Of a stretch of 64,000 bases of DNA, positions 54,193 to 62,750 are shown piece after piece. Source of the DNA: Rhizobium croatiense (GTDB taxonomy: Bacteria > Pseudomonadota > Alphaproteobacteria > Rhizobiales > Rhizobiaceae). The stretch spans positions 62,001 through 126,000 of the forward strand of contig NZ_JAILYJ010000017.1 in the NCBI RefSeq assembly GCF_019793465.1. The letters are read 5' to 3'. Every line of letters starts with the position of its first letter. The stretch's first letter is position 1. The translations under genes and the position numbers were made by a program. The notes beneath the pieces are model-generated. The model had not been told where the DNA came from. It saw only the letters and a program-made list of their open reading frames with translations, and ran no database searches.

Positions 54193-54268
54193 TAATGCAT
54201 GTCGCCCGGAAGTGTGCTGCGGTTCCGGGATAACGACATGCATTAAAACAAAGAGCTAAAGCGCGTCA
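54193..54268. repeat. Interspersed repeat (TCGCGATCTTTCAGA family), inverted partial copy 3
   Basis: On the minus strand this reads TTTAGCTCTTTGTTTTAATG, then CATGTCGTT, GCACACTTC and CGACATGC, matching the second half of 46665-46776. The first half is missing. It lies between hrcA and grpE. Confidence 0.6.
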
Positions 54269-55354
54269 AAGCGGATTGCGCGAAAGGCGGGAGACGAGCT
54301 GGGCGGTGTAATCCACCATCGGCACGATGCGGGAATAATTGAGCCGCGTCGGGCCGATGACGCCGACAGCGCCGACGATCCGGTCGTCCTCGTCGCGATA
54401 GGGCGCGACGATCAGCGACGAGCCGGACAGCGAGAAGAGCTTGTTTTCCGAGCCGATGAAGATGCGCACGCCCGAGCCGCTTTCGGCCAGATTGAGGATC
54501 TCGATCAGGCTGTCCTTCTTTTCGAGATCGTCGAACAGCATGCGCAGCCGGTCGAGATCCTCGGCGCCACCGAGCCCTTCGAGCAGGTTGGCGCGGCCGC
54601 GAATGATCAGCTGGGCGGGCTTTCCTTCGTCGGGGCTGCCGGCCCAGACGGCGATGCCGCGCTCTACCAGATCACGCGACAGCGCATCGAGCTCGTGGCG
54701 GACATCGTCCTTCAGCCGGCTCAATTGTTTGCGGAGCTCCGGCAGGGTCTGGCCGGACATGTGCGCATTGAGGAAATTTGCCGCCTCCGTCAGCTGCGAG
54801 GAGGTGACGCCGGCCGGCAGCTCGATGATACGGTTTTCCACCTGATCGTGATCGCCGACGAGCACGGCGAGCGCCTTTGTCGGCTCGAGCCGGATGAACT
54901 CGACATGCTTCAGCACCGGATCGCTCTTTGAGGTGATGACGAGGCCGGCGCCGCGGGAAATGCCCGACAGCATGCGGCTCGCCTCGTTCATCATCGATTC
55001 CACCGGATTGCCGCCGCTTTCGGCCCGCACCTGGCGGTCGATATTGGCGCGCTCCTCGGCGGAGAGATCGCCGATCTGCATGAAGGCATCGACGAAGAAG
55101 CGCAGGCCGATCTGGGTCGGCAGCCGGCCGGCGCTGACATGCGGCGAATAGATCAGGCCGAGCTCTTCGAGATCGCTCATGACGTTGCGCACCGAGGCCG
55201 GCGACAGCGACATCGGCAGGAGGCGTGACAGATTGCGCGAGCCGAGCGGTTCGCCGCTTTCCAGATACCCTTCGACGATGCGGCGAAAGATTTCCCGGGA
55301 GCGCTCGTCCAGCACGGCAACGGCATCCGAAACCGACGTCGACCTGGTGCCCAT
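54266..55354 (-). CDS. hrcA: Heat-inducible transcription repressor HrcA
   Basis: HrcA binds CIRCE elements and represses groE-type operons; GroEL is needed for its activity. The 362-residue product starts MGTRSTSVSDAVAVLDERSREIFRRIVEGYLE with a winged helix (LSPASVRNVMSDLEELGLIYSPHVSAGRLPTQIG, about residues 40-75). The GAF-like core ends with GVIGPTRLNYSRIVPMVDYTAQLV. GAGAGG precedes the ATG. An upstream in-frame start (55465) is in the rph leader. No CIRCE sequence is visible before hrcA or grpE, so they are probably not self-controlled by it. Confidence 0.96.
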   Translation of the reverse strand: MGTRSTSVSDAVAVLDERSREIFRRIVEGYLESGEPLGSRNLSRLLPMSLSPASVRNVMSDLEELGLIYSPHVSAGRLPTQIGLRFFVDAFMQIGDLSAEERANIDRQVRAESGGNPVESMMNEASRMLSGISRGAGLVITSKSDPVLKHVEFIRLEPTKALAVLVGDHDQVENRIIELPAGVTSSQLTEAANFLNAHMSGQTLPELRKQLSRLKDDVRHELDALSRDLVERGIAVWAGSPDEGKPAQLIIRGRANLLEGLGGAEDLDRLRMLFDDLEKKDSLIEILNLAESGSGVRIFIGSENKLFSLSGSSLIVAPYRDEDDRIVGAVGVIGPTRLNYSRIVPMVDYTAQLVSRLSRNPL

Positions 55355-55480
55355 GAACCTCTCGAACCCAAACTGATGATGCTTCCCGAAAATATAGTCA
55401 AACTCGCCCCCGTGGCAAAAGGGAATTTGCAAATAGGCGCCGCCAATCGTAGAAGCGGTCAGCAACTCCAGGAGATAAGA

Positions 55481-56200
55481 ATGCGGCCTTCAGGCAGAAA
55501 AACCGACCAGATGCGCAAGGTCTCATTCGAGCGCAACTTTTCCAAGCATGCGGAAGGCTCCTGCCTGGTGAAGTTCGGCGATACGCATGTGCTCTGCACC
55601 GCAAGCCTCGAGGACAAGACGCCGCCGTGGCTGCGCAATACCGGCAAGGGCTGGGTGACGGCCGAATACGGCATGCTGCCGCGGGCGACCGGCGAACGCA
55701 TGAAACGCGAGGCCGCCGCCGGCAAGCAGGGCGGCCGCACCCAGGAAATTCAGCGGCTGATCGGCCGGTCGCTGCGCGCCGTCGTCGATCTGCAGGCGCT
55801 CGGCGAACGGCAAATCACCCTCGATTGCGATGTCATCCAGGCCGATGGCGGCACGCGGACCGCATCGATCACCGGCGGCTGGATCGCGCTTTACGATTGC
55901 CTGAAATGGATGGAAAGCCGCAACATGATCAAGGTCGACCGGGTCCTGAAGGATCATGTCGCCGCCATCTCCTGCGGCGTCTTCGCCAGCCAAGCGGTGA
56001 TCGACCTCGACTACCTCGAGGATTCCTCGGCCGAGACCGACGCCAATTTCGTCATGACCGGCGCCGGCGGCATCGTCGAGATCCAGGGCACGGCCGAAGG
56101 CACGCCGTTTACCGAAGAGGAATTCACCTCGCTGATGGGTCTTGCCAAGAACGGCATCGGCGAACTCGTCGCCCTGCAGAAACAGGCGATTGCGGGATGA
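55481..56200 (+). CDS. rph: Ribonuclease PH
   Basis: RNase PH trims tRNA 3' ends by phosphorolysis. The 239-residue protein starts MRPSGRKTDQMRKVSFERNFSKHAEGSCLVKFGDTHVLCTAS, with the later motifs GRTQEIQRLIGRSLRAVVDL, LDCDVIQADGGTRTASITG and DLDYLEDSSAETDANFVMT, which include the phosphate-binding and catalytic aspartates. CAGGAGATAAGA precedes the ATG. It is divergent from hrcA, a pairing common in alphaproteobacteria, and starts the rph-VOC-rdgB-hemW run. Confidence 0.97.
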   Translation: MRPSGRKTDQMRKVSFERNFSKHAEGSCLVKFGDTHVLCTASLEDKTPPWLRNTGKGWVTAEYGMLPRATGERMKREAAAGKQGGRTQEIQRLIGRSLRAVVDLQALGERQITLDCDVIQADGGTRTASITGGWIALYDCLKWMESRNMIKVDRVLKDHVAAISCGVFASQAVIDLDYLEDSSAETDANFVMTGAGGIVEIQGTAEGTPFTEEEFTSLMGLAKNGIGELVALQKQAIAG

Positions 56201-56622
56201 ACCCCATGCTGGAAGGCATGCTGGAAACGGCGCTCTATGCGCGGGATCTCGATGCGGCCGAGGTCTTCTACGAAGACGTTCTCGGACTTGAAAAGATCAC
56301 CCGTGCGGCCAACCGGCATGTCTTCTTCCGCTGCGGCCCCGGCGTGCTGCTGATCTTCAACCCCGAGGAGACGGTAAAGCCGCCGGCGCCCAATGCCCTG
56401 CAGGTGCCGCCACACGGCACGAGCGGCGAGGGCCATGCCTGCTTCCGGGTCTCCGGCCGCAATATCGATGCGATGGCCGAACGGCTGAAAGCGGCGGGTG
56501 TGGCGATCGAATCCGAGGTGCATTGGCCGAACGGCGGCCGCTCGATCTATTTCCGCGATCCTGATGGCAACAGCCTGGAATGCGCGGAGGCCAAAATCTG
56601 GGGCATCGAACAGGATATCTGA
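56197..56622 (+). CDS. VOC-family (glyoxalase-like) protein
   Basis: The 141-residue single VOC domain begins MNPMLEGMLETALYARDLDAAEVFYEDVLGLEKI and ends with GGRSIYFRDPDGNSLECAE, a complete glyoxalase/dioxygenase fold with likely metal ligands H75-type (GHACFRV) and the C-terminal E. The substrate is unknown. Its ATG overlaps the rph stop (ATGA), and rdgB begins at the next base after its stop, so all three are co-translated. It may be a housekeeping detoxification enzyme. Confidence 0.87.
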   Translation: MNPMLEGMLETALYARDLDAAEVFYEDVLGLEKITRAANRHVFFRCGPGVLLIFNPEETVKPPAPNALQVPPHGTSGEGHACFRVSGRNIDAMAERLKAAGVAIESEVHWPNGGRSIYFRDPDGNSLECAEAKIWGIEQDI

Positions 56623-57267
56623 ATGCGCAAGCTTGAAACGAAGACCATCGTCGTCGCCAGCCACAATGCCGGCAAGATCCGCGAGATCCAGGAACTGATC
56701 GGTCCGCTCGGCTTCACCGCCAAATCGGCCGCCGAGCTGAATTTCGTCGAGCCCGACGAGACCGGCACCAGCTTCGAGGAAAATGCGACGATCAAGGCGG
56801 TCGCCTCGGCCAATGCCGCCGGCATGCCGGCGCTGTCGGACGATTCCGGGCTGGTGGTCGATGCGCTCGGCGGCGATCCCGGCGTCTACACCGCCAATTG
56901 GGCGGAAAGAGCCGACGGCACGCGCGATTTCGACATGGCGATGGCGAAGGTGGAAAAGGCGCTGCAGGATGCAGGGGCGACGATGCTTGAACAGCGCACC
57001 GCGCGTTTCGTCAGCGTGCTCTGCCTCGCCTGGCCGGACGGGCATACCGAGCTCTTCCGCGGCGAAGTGGAGGGCAATGTCGTCTGGCCGCCGCGCGGCA
57101 CGCAAGGCTTCGGCTACGATCCTGTCTTCCAGCCGGAGGGCTACGGCGTTACCTTCGGCGAGATGAGCGGCGAGGAAAAACACGGCTGGAATATCGGCAA
57201 GCCGCAGGCGCTGTCGCACCGGGCGCGCGCCTTCAAACTCTTCGTCGAAACCTGCCTGGAGGCATAA
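56623..57267 (+). CDS. rdgB: dITP/XTP pyrophosphatase
   Basis: RdgB hydrolyses deaminated purine triphosphates (dITP, XTP) and keeps them out of DNA. The 214-residue protein shows the Ham1 signatures IVVASHNAGKIREIQELIG at the N-terminus, ALSDDSGLVVDALGGDPGVYTANWA in the middle and GFGYDPVFQPEGYGVTFGEM near the end. The ATG directly follows the VOC stop. It lies between rph and hemW, a widely conserved alphaproteobacterial order. Confidence 0.96.
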   Translation: MRKLETKTIVVASHNAGKIREIQELIGPLGFTAKSAAELNFVEPDETGTSFEENATIKAVASANAAGMPALSDDSGLVVDALGGDPGVYTANWAERADGTRDFDMAMAKVEKALQDAGATMLEQRTARFVSVLCLAWPDGHTELFRGEVEGNVVWPPRGTQGFGYDPVFQPEGYGVTFGEMSGEEKHGWNIGKPQALSHRARAFKLFVETCLEA

Positions 57268-57276
57268 GGTCACCAC

Positions 57277-58479
57277 GTGGACAATTTCGATACGCCAGGC
57301 TCCTCGCGCGATGCGGCGCTGCTGCCCGATACCGGCGAGCCCGGCTTCGGCGTCTATGTCCATTGGCCCTTCTGCGCGGCGAAGTGTCCCTATTGCGACT
57401 TCAACAGCCATGTGCGCCACCAGCCGGTGGATCAAGAGCGCTTTGCCGCCGCCTTCCTGAAGGAGACGGCGGCGGTAAGGGCGATGAGCGGGCCGAAGAC
57501 GGTGACGAGCATCTTCCTTGGCGGCGGCACGCCCTCGTTGATGCAGCCGGAAACGGTTGCCGCCATTCTCGACGGCATTGCCCGGCACTGGCACGTGCCT
57601 GATGGTATCGAGATCACCATGGAGGCCAATCCTTCCAGTGTCGAGGCCGAGCGCTTCCGCGGCTACCGGGCGGCCGGCGTCAATCGCGTCTCGCTCGGGG
57701 TGCAGGCGCTTGATGATCGCGACCTGAAATTCCTCGGCCGGCTGCATGACGTCGCCGATGCGCTGAAAGCGATCCGGCTCGCGCGCGACATTTTCCCGCG
57801 CATGTCCTTCGATCTCATCTATGCCCGGCCGGACCAGACGGTCGAGGACTGGGAAAGGGAGCTGAAGCAGGCGATCGCCTATGCGGTCGATCATCTGTCG
57901 CTCTATCAGCTGACCATCGAGGAAGGTACGCCCTTCTACGGCCTGCACAAGGCAGGCAAGCTGATCGTGCCGGATGGCGAGCAATCGGCCGTGCTCTATG
58001 AGGCGACGCAGGAGATCACCGCGCGCGAGGGCATGCCCGCCTATGAGGTTTCCAACCACGCCCGGCCGGGTGCGGAAAGCCGGCACAATCTGACCTACTG
58101 GCGTTACGGCGATTATGCCGGCATCGGGCCGGGCGCGCACGGCCGGCTGACGCGCGGCCGCGAAAAAATCGCGACGGCGACCGAGCGCAAGCCGGAAGCC
58201 TGGCTCGACATGGTCGAGCGGGACGGCCACGGCATTCTCGACGAGGAGCGGCTGGGTTATGAGGAGCAGTCCGACGAATTGCTGCTGATGGGGCTGCGGC
58301 TCAGGGAAGGTGTCGACCTGGCCCGTTGGCAGCAGCTTTCCGGCCGCGAGCTCGATCCGAAGCGGGAAGAGTTTCTGCTCGAACATAAATTCATCGAGCG
58401 GATCGGCAATTCACGGCTGCGCTGCACGCCGGCGGGCATGCTGATCCTCGATTCCGTCGTCGCCGATCTCGCCTGCTGA
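57277..58479 (+). CDS. hemW: Radical SAM heme chaperone HemW
   Basis: HemW (once called oxygen-independent coproporphyrinogen oxidase-like) is a heme-binding radical SAM protein that helps load heme into respiratory enzymes. The 400-residue protein has the cluster motif WPFCAAKCPYCDFNSH (CxxxCxxC) and the heme-chaperone hallmark C-terminal domain from about residue 300. Catalytic CPO-specific residues were not examined further, so a true HemN activity is unlikely but not excluded. The start is GTG with GGAGG upstream, nine bases after rdgB. Confidence 0.93.
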   Translation: MDNFDTPGSSRDAALLPDTGEPGFGVYVHWPFCAAKCPYCDFNSHVRHQPVDQERFAAAFLKETAAVRAMSGPKTVTSIFLGGGTPSLMQPETVAAILDGIARHWHVPDGIEITMEANPSSVEAERFRGYRAAGVNRVSLGVQALDDRDLKFLGRLHDVADALKAIRLARDIFPRMSFDLIYARPDQTVEDWERELKQAIAYAVDHLSLYQLTIEEGTPFYGLHKAGKLIVPDGEQSAVLYEATQEITAREGMPAYEVSNHARPGAESRHNLTYWRYGDYAGIGPGAHGRLTRGREKIATATERKPEAWLDMVERDGHGILDEERLGYEEQSDELLLMGLRLREGVDLARWQQLSGRELDPKREEFLLEHKFIERIGNSRLRCTPAGMLILDSVVADLAC

Positions 58480-58550
58480 CATCAGGACAACGGATTGTTT
58501 CCAGCGCGGCAGCGATGTCGCCATCCGCGCCGGAAACCATGTTCACCTGT

Positions 58551-58658
58551 GCTACTGCATAATTCCTTAAATCGAAATCGATTTAAGGATAAAATTATGC
58601 AGCAATTCAAAGTGCTACAGCGCCTTTTGCGCGTCTGAAGAGACGCGCGGCGCTGTAG
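58551..58658. repeat. Double-palindrome interspersed repeat (full copy), overlapping a gene 3' end
   Basis: The left part has TGCATAATT and CCTTAAATCG (58556-58574) pairing with CGATTTAAGG (58579-58588) and AATTATGCA (58593-58601) around AAAT. The right part, after TTCAAAGTG, has CTACAGCGCC (58615-58624) and GCGCGTCT (58629-58636) pairing with AGACGCGC and GGCGCTGTAG (58641-58658). The second stem supplies the last codons of the minus-strand gene ending at 58615. Related copies are at 8979-9032 and, truncated, 20181-20200. Confidence 0.75.
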
Positions 58659-59727
58659 TGGCGCCCGCCTTGAACAGGCTGCCGGTCGGCGTCTTCAGGA
58701 ACATCTCCAGCGGAATATGCTCCTGATGCAGGAAGCCGGTCGCCGGCAGCAGCCCGTCACGGACCATCTCGATGACGGCGACGACGGAGGCCGACGTCGT
58801 CCAGGCGATCGCCGTGCGGCGCGCGCCGGCAATGTCGATCGGATAATAGGCGCGCACGAATTCCTTGCGGCGCAGGCTGCCATTCTCCGTCCCCTCGGCG
58901 GCGACGTGGACATAGACGACGTCGTCTTCGACGGGCGGCTTGGCATTGGTCAGAATCTCGCCGGCGAGTGCGCGCTTGTCGCGCATCAGAAGCTCATGGA
59001 AGAAGAAGTTCATCAGTTCCATATGGCCGGGATAACGCATGGTCTTGTAGTCGAGATTGTCGATCTTGCCGAGCATGGTGTCGCACATGGTGCCGAGTCC
59101 GCCCGAGGTGGTGAAGGCTTCGAGCTTGACGCCGCCGACATAGATGGTCTCGTGCCATTCCATCGGCGAGACCAGCTTGCGCACACCGCCCTCGATGACC
59201 TCGCAATCGTTCAGATATTCGTTGACGACGCCTTCCGGCGACCAGTTGAAGGCATAACCGAGAAGGCCGGTCGGATGCTGCGGCAGGGCGCCGACGCGCA
59301 TGCGGATCGAGCGGCAGCGCTCGAAGCCGTCGGCAAGGCTTGCGCCGACGATGCCGACGAAACCCGGCGCCAGGCCGCATTGCGGCGCCATCAGTCCGCG
59401 GGCCGTCTTCGACAGTTCGATGATGAAGTTGGTTGTGGGAACGTCTTCGGTCAGATCGAAATAATGGATGCCGGCAAGATGGGCGGCGCGGGCCAGTTCG
59501 ATGTTTAGATGGTAAGGAAGGCAGGAGAGCACCGCCTCGACAGTGGAGAGCAGTTCGCCAATGACCTGAGCGTCGGAAATATCGCCGGTGCGGCACTTGA
59601 AGGGCAGATCGCCCAGCGGCAATTGCGCGTCGACGCCGATGACCTCGAAGCCGCCTTCATGCAACAGCGTCGCCGCCAGCCGTCCGACCTTGCCCAGGCC
59701 GAGAACGGCAATCTTTTTAAAACTCAT
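58615..59727 (-). CDS. Saccharopine dehydrogenase-like NAD(P)-binding protein
   Basis: The 370-residue protein starts MSFKKIAVLGLGKVGRLAATLLHEGG with a Rossmann nucleotide motif (GLGKVG). It contains a saccharopine dehydrogenase catalytic-domain layout (CGLAPGFVGIVGASLADG, FNWSPEGVVNEYL). The family reduces or deaminates lysine-related compounds; the substrate here is unknown. GGAGGATATGC precedes the ATG. Its last 14 or so codons (ending RVSSDAQKAL) lie inside an interspersed palindrome, so the original C-terminus may have been replaced. It is convergent with hemW. Confidence 0.82.
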   Translation of the reverse strand: MSFKKIAVLGLGKVGRLAATLLHEGGFEVIGVDAQLPLGDLPFKCRTGDISDAQVIGELLSTVEAVLSCLPYHLNIELARAAHLAGIHYFDLTEDVPTTNFIIELSKTARGLMAPQCGLAPGFVGIVGASLADGFERCRSIRMRVGALPQHPTGLLGYAFNWSPEGVVNEYLNDCEVIEGGVRKLVSPMEWHETIYVGGVKLEAFTTSGGLGTMCDTMLGKIDNLDYKTMRYPGHMELMNFFFHELLMRDKRALAGEILTNAKPPVEDDVVYVHVAAEGTENGSLRRKEFVRAYYPIDIAGARRTAIAWTTSASVVAVIEMVRDGLLPATGFLHQEHIPLEMFLKTPTGSLFKAGATTAPRVSSDAQKAL

Positions 59728-59842
59728 GCATATCCTCCCACGCGCCCGCTCGGCGCTTTCATTTTTGTCCGATGCGCGCCGCTCCAAATCGGACGTGCAC
59801 GGGATGGCCGGAGGTATAGAATAAAAAGCTTATAAAGGAAAA

Positions 59843-59864
59843 CGGCCGGGATCGCTCCCGGCCG
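59843..59864 (-). terminator. Terminator of dnaA
   Basis: CGGCCGGGA (59843-59851) pairs with TCCCGGCCG (59856-59864) around TCGC. On the minus strand the hairpin is followed by a T-rich run (TTTTCCTTTATAAGC). It lies 25 bp after the dnaA stop. Confidence 0.85.
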
Positions 59865-59889
59865 TCGAATTCCCTCGAAAATCCACCAC

Positions 59890-61440
59890 TTATTCGTTGA
59901 TCAGCCGCTTCAGCAGCTCGATTTCGTGCGAAAGCTTGGTGTCTCCCGATATCAGCTCCTCGATCTTGCGCACGGCGTGCAGCACGGTCGTGTGATCACG
60001 CCCGCCGAAACGGCGGCCGATCTCGGGGAAGGAGCGCGGTGTCAGCGTCTTCGACAGATACATGGCGATCTGGCGCGGCTTGACGATGACGCGGGTGCGG
60101 CGATTGGAGACCAGTTCCTGGCGCGAGACATTGTAGTGCCTGGCGACGATGCGCTGGATATCCTCGATGCGCACACGGCGCGGCTCGCCGGAGCCGACGA
60201 GATGGGCGAGCAGTTCGTCGACGCGCTCGATCGACAGGTTCGGCTCGAAGGAGCGACGGAAGATCAGCTGGTTGAAGGCGCCTTCGAGTTCGCGGCCGCT
60301 GGCCGTGATGTTGCGGGCGACGTGCTGGAGCAGGTCGGCCGGAATTTCGAGCGACGGATCCTCCAGGCGGGCGGCCGCAAGGCGCCGCTTGAGGATTTCG
60401 AGACGCATTTCGTAATCCGGCGCGTCGAGTTCGATCGCCACACCGCCCTGCAGGCGCGAGCGGACGCGGGGATCGAGCGATTCCAGCTCCCAGGGCGCGC
60501 GGTCGGCGGCGACGACCACCTGCTTGGCGCTGTCGAGCAGCATGTTGAGGAGATGGCAGAATTCGTGCTGGATCATCTTGCCCTGCAGGAACTGCATGTC
60601 GTCGATGATCAAGAGGTCGATGTTGCGCAGCGAATCCTTCAGCGTCAGCGCGTCGTTGTCGCGGATCGCGGTGGCGAAGCGCCACATGAAATATTCCGCC
60701 GTCAGATAGACGACGCGCAGAGCCCGCGGGTTCTGCACCGCCGCATTGGCGATCGCCTGCAGCAGGTGGGTCTTGCCGAGCCCGACCGTCGAATGGACGA
60801 AGAGCGGATTGAAGCGCACGGCGCCGGAACCGGCCTCAGCAATCGTCTTGGCAGCCGCAAGCGCGACGCGGTTGGAGCTGCCTTCCACGAAAGTTTCGAA
60901 GGTGAAACGGCTATCGAGCGGCGAACCGAAGAGCGGCGAACCAAAGCTTGCCGGCCTTGCAGCGGCAACAGCCGAAACCGTCTGCTGGACGGCCTGGCCG
61001 GCCGGCTGGGCGCTTGGCTGGCGGCGCATCTGCGCGGGAGCAGCCGGCTCGGGCTGGACCACCTCGTCGGCGGCCTTCATGCCGCTGCGCGTCGCCGTGC
61101 GCACCAGGATTTCGATCTTCAAGATTTCCGGATCTTCGGCCTGGAACAGACCGGTGATGAGATCGAGATAACGATTGTTGATCCACGACTTCAGGAAGGT
61201 CGTGGGCACCGACAGGCGAACGACGCTCTTCGATACCGAATGCAGCTTCAACCTGGCAAACCAGCTGGCATAGACATCAGGGCCGACCTGGGCCTTCAAG
61301 CGCGCGCTGACGCGCTCGAACAAAATGCTCTGCTTCATTTCCGCCTTTGCTTCCCCCATTTCCAGGCGAATGGAGCCGAACGCCTGCGGTGCCGCATCCC
61401 CGTTGTCGTGCCCGCCTGCCGTCATCGTATTCATCTGCAT
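59890..61440 (-). CDS. dnaA: Chromosomal replication initiator DnaA
   Basis: DnaA binds 9-mer boxes at oriC and opens the origin. The 516-residue protein has an N-terminal DnaB-interaction domain (LFERVSARLKAQVGPDVYASWF), a variable linker, the AAA+ domain with Walker A STVGLGKTHLLQA and Walker B LLIIDDMQFLQG, and a C-terminal helix-turn-helix with the DnaA-box signature GGRDHTTVLHAVRKIEEL. I start at ATG 61440 (AAAGGCGG upstream); GTG 61461 is the alternative. It is not next to dnaN or an obvious origin, as is usual in Rhizobiales. Confidence 0.97.
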   Translation of the reverse strand: MQMNTMTAGGHDNGDAAPQAFGSIRLEMGEAKAEMKQSILFERVSARLKAQVGPDVYASWFARLKLHSVSKSVVRLSVPTTFLKSWINNRYLDLITGLFQAEDPEILKIEILVRTATRSGMKAADEVVQPEPAAPAQMRRQPSAQPAGQAVQQTVSAVAAARPASFGSPLFGSPLDSRFTFETFVEGSSNRVALAAAKTIAEAGSGAVRFNPLFVHSTVGLGKTHLLQAIANAAVQNPRALRVVYLTAEYFMWRFATAIRDNDALTLKDSLRNIDLLIIDDMQFLQGKMIQHEFCHLLNMLLDSAKQVVVAADRAPWELESLDPRVRSRLQGGVAIELDAPDYEMRLEILKRRLAAARLEDPSLEIPADLLQHVARNITASGRELEGAFNQLIFRRSFEPNLSIERVDELLAHLVGSGEPRRVRIEDIQRIVARHYNVSRQELVSNRRTRVIVKPRQIAMYLSKTLTPRSFPEIGRRFGGRDHTTVLHAVRKIEELISGDTKLSHEIELLKRLINE

Positions 61441-62280
61441 AATGCCGCCTTTCAATTCCACCGGGCGGCCTCCGCTAAAACAGCCGCCCGAGCATTCCCC
61501 GCCTTTGACGGGCTGGCGGCATCCTCATGAAGCCACTCGCCTGCCGGTTCACTCAAACATGGCGCAGAACACCGGTGCAGGTACCGCGTTCATGCGGCGA
61601 CCTTCATCGGCCTTCCGTGCCAGGCTGGCGGTCGATCCTCGTTTTCGGCCGACCAGCCCGAACGCAATATTACTATCCCTATCCGGCAGCTCACGTTAAA
61701 CGTGTGGTTGCCATAGGCACAAAACATCCCTGCCCCGTAACAGCCACGTTACGGCTCAAATCCGTCGAGTGCTTGAAAAAACGGAAGCGCAAGGCTCCGT
61801 AACAAATGGCACAAACTTATCGCCCTGCCGACGTGGCAGTTAAGACCGAGCCTCTGCAGGTGATGTCCGCGCCCTTTGTTGGAAGCCATTTAGGCAGGAT
61901 CAAATGGCAAGATCAACGATGAATTTTACGCAAAATTAAGATGCGGCCATTGACTCCGTCCGCCCTTTTCGGGCGTCACACCAGCGTCAAAAAAGAATCG
62001 CTTTTGAATCAAGGAGATTCCCCGTTCGGGCTATTTTGACACGCAAAGAAAGAAAAAAAATAAAAATCTTCTTGACTCGCCCAGGGTCCCCGGAGCGCAG
62101 GCCAGAGTCGCGCGGCGCGAAAGCATCCTTGCGCAAGCTATTGTTTTTCAAAGACTTTTCCTGTCATGGCGTTGACACGAAACAGTCGTGCGATTAACCA
62201 TGAAGACGCCAATCAGCGGAATCGAAAAAGCCCGGTAAAATTACCGGGCTAATCATAACGAGGAGGTCGTTAACGGAAGA
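61441..62280. other. 840-bp gap between rpsT and dnaA
   Basis: No gene is supported. It has a strongly A-rich tract near 62040-62075, the rpsT terminator at 62229-62250 and a sigma-70-like sequence TTGACA-N17-TAACCA on the plus strand at 62172-62200. The dnaA promoter should be here on the minus strand. I found no exact DnaA box (TTATCCACA). Confidence 0.6.
62229..62250 (-). terminator. Terminator of rpsT
   Basis: AGCCCGGTAA (62229-62238) pairs with TTACCGGGCT (62241-62250). On the minus strand the hairpin runs into TTTTTC, a classical rho-independent terminator 31 bp after the rpsT stop. Confidence 0.92.
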
Positions 62281-62559
62281 TTACGCGGTCGCGGAGACCG
62301 AAAGAGCCTTCACACGAGCGGCCAGGCGCGAGACCTTGCGCGATGCCGTGTTGGAGTGCAGCACGCCCTTGCTGGCGGCGCGGGCAAGCTCCGGCTGGGC
62401 GGCCAGGAAAGCGGCCTTCGCCTTGTCGGCGTCACCGGATGCGATAGCCTCTTCGACCTGGCGAACGAAAGTGCGAACGCGCGAGCGACGAGCCTTATTG
62501 ACGTCGGTACGGCGGGCGATCTTGCGGGTCGCTTTTTTCGCCGAAGTTGTATTGGCCAT
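62281..62559 (-). CDS. rpsT: 30S ribosomal protein S20
   Basis: S20 binds 16S rRNA helices early in 30S assembly. The 92-residue basic protein starts MANTTSAKKATRKIARRTDVNKARRSRVRTFVRQ and ends in a typical Ala/Lys-rich helix (HSNTASRKVSRLAARVKAL). GAGAGG precedes the ATG at 62559; the extended frame from 62586 is non-homologous. It sits beside dnaA, an arrangement conserved in alphaproteobacteria. Confidence 0.97.
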   Translation of the reverse strand: MANTTSAKKATRKIARRTDVNKARRSRVRTFVRQVEEAIASGDADKAKAAFLAAQPELARAASKGVLHSNTASRKVSRLAARVKALSVSATA

Positions 62560-62750
62560 GGATGCCTCTCTCAAGAATTCGAACAAACTCCGCCATTACC
62601 GCGGGCCCTGCGGCCACAAAATCCAGCAATGCGGGAGCAATCGCGGAAAACCAGAGCGGCTTTCCGAACCGTGGGCGGGCATATAACCCTAAAGCCGGCC
62701 CACGTCAACGCGGATTTTCAAGCTTTCCAGCCGGAAGCATCGAAAAGCAT

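Noticed and set aside
55355..55480. CIRCE element at hrcA
   Set aside because: No TTAGCACTC-N9-GAGTGCTAA or close variant in the hrcA-rph gap or before grpE.
56011..58386. Long minus-strand open frame (791 codons) across rph-rdgB-hemW
   Set aside because: Shadow of four well-supported genes; rich in Arg/His/Gly as expected of antisense GC-rich frames.
58615..58660. Terminator for the saccharopine-like gene and hemW
   Set aside because: The strong stem belongs to an interspersed repeat, lies within the coding end and has no T-run, though it may still affect transcript ends.
61441..62280. oriC next to dnaA
   Set aside because: AT-rich patch present, but no DnaA-box cluster seen. In Rhizobiales the origin is usually elsewhere, near hemE.
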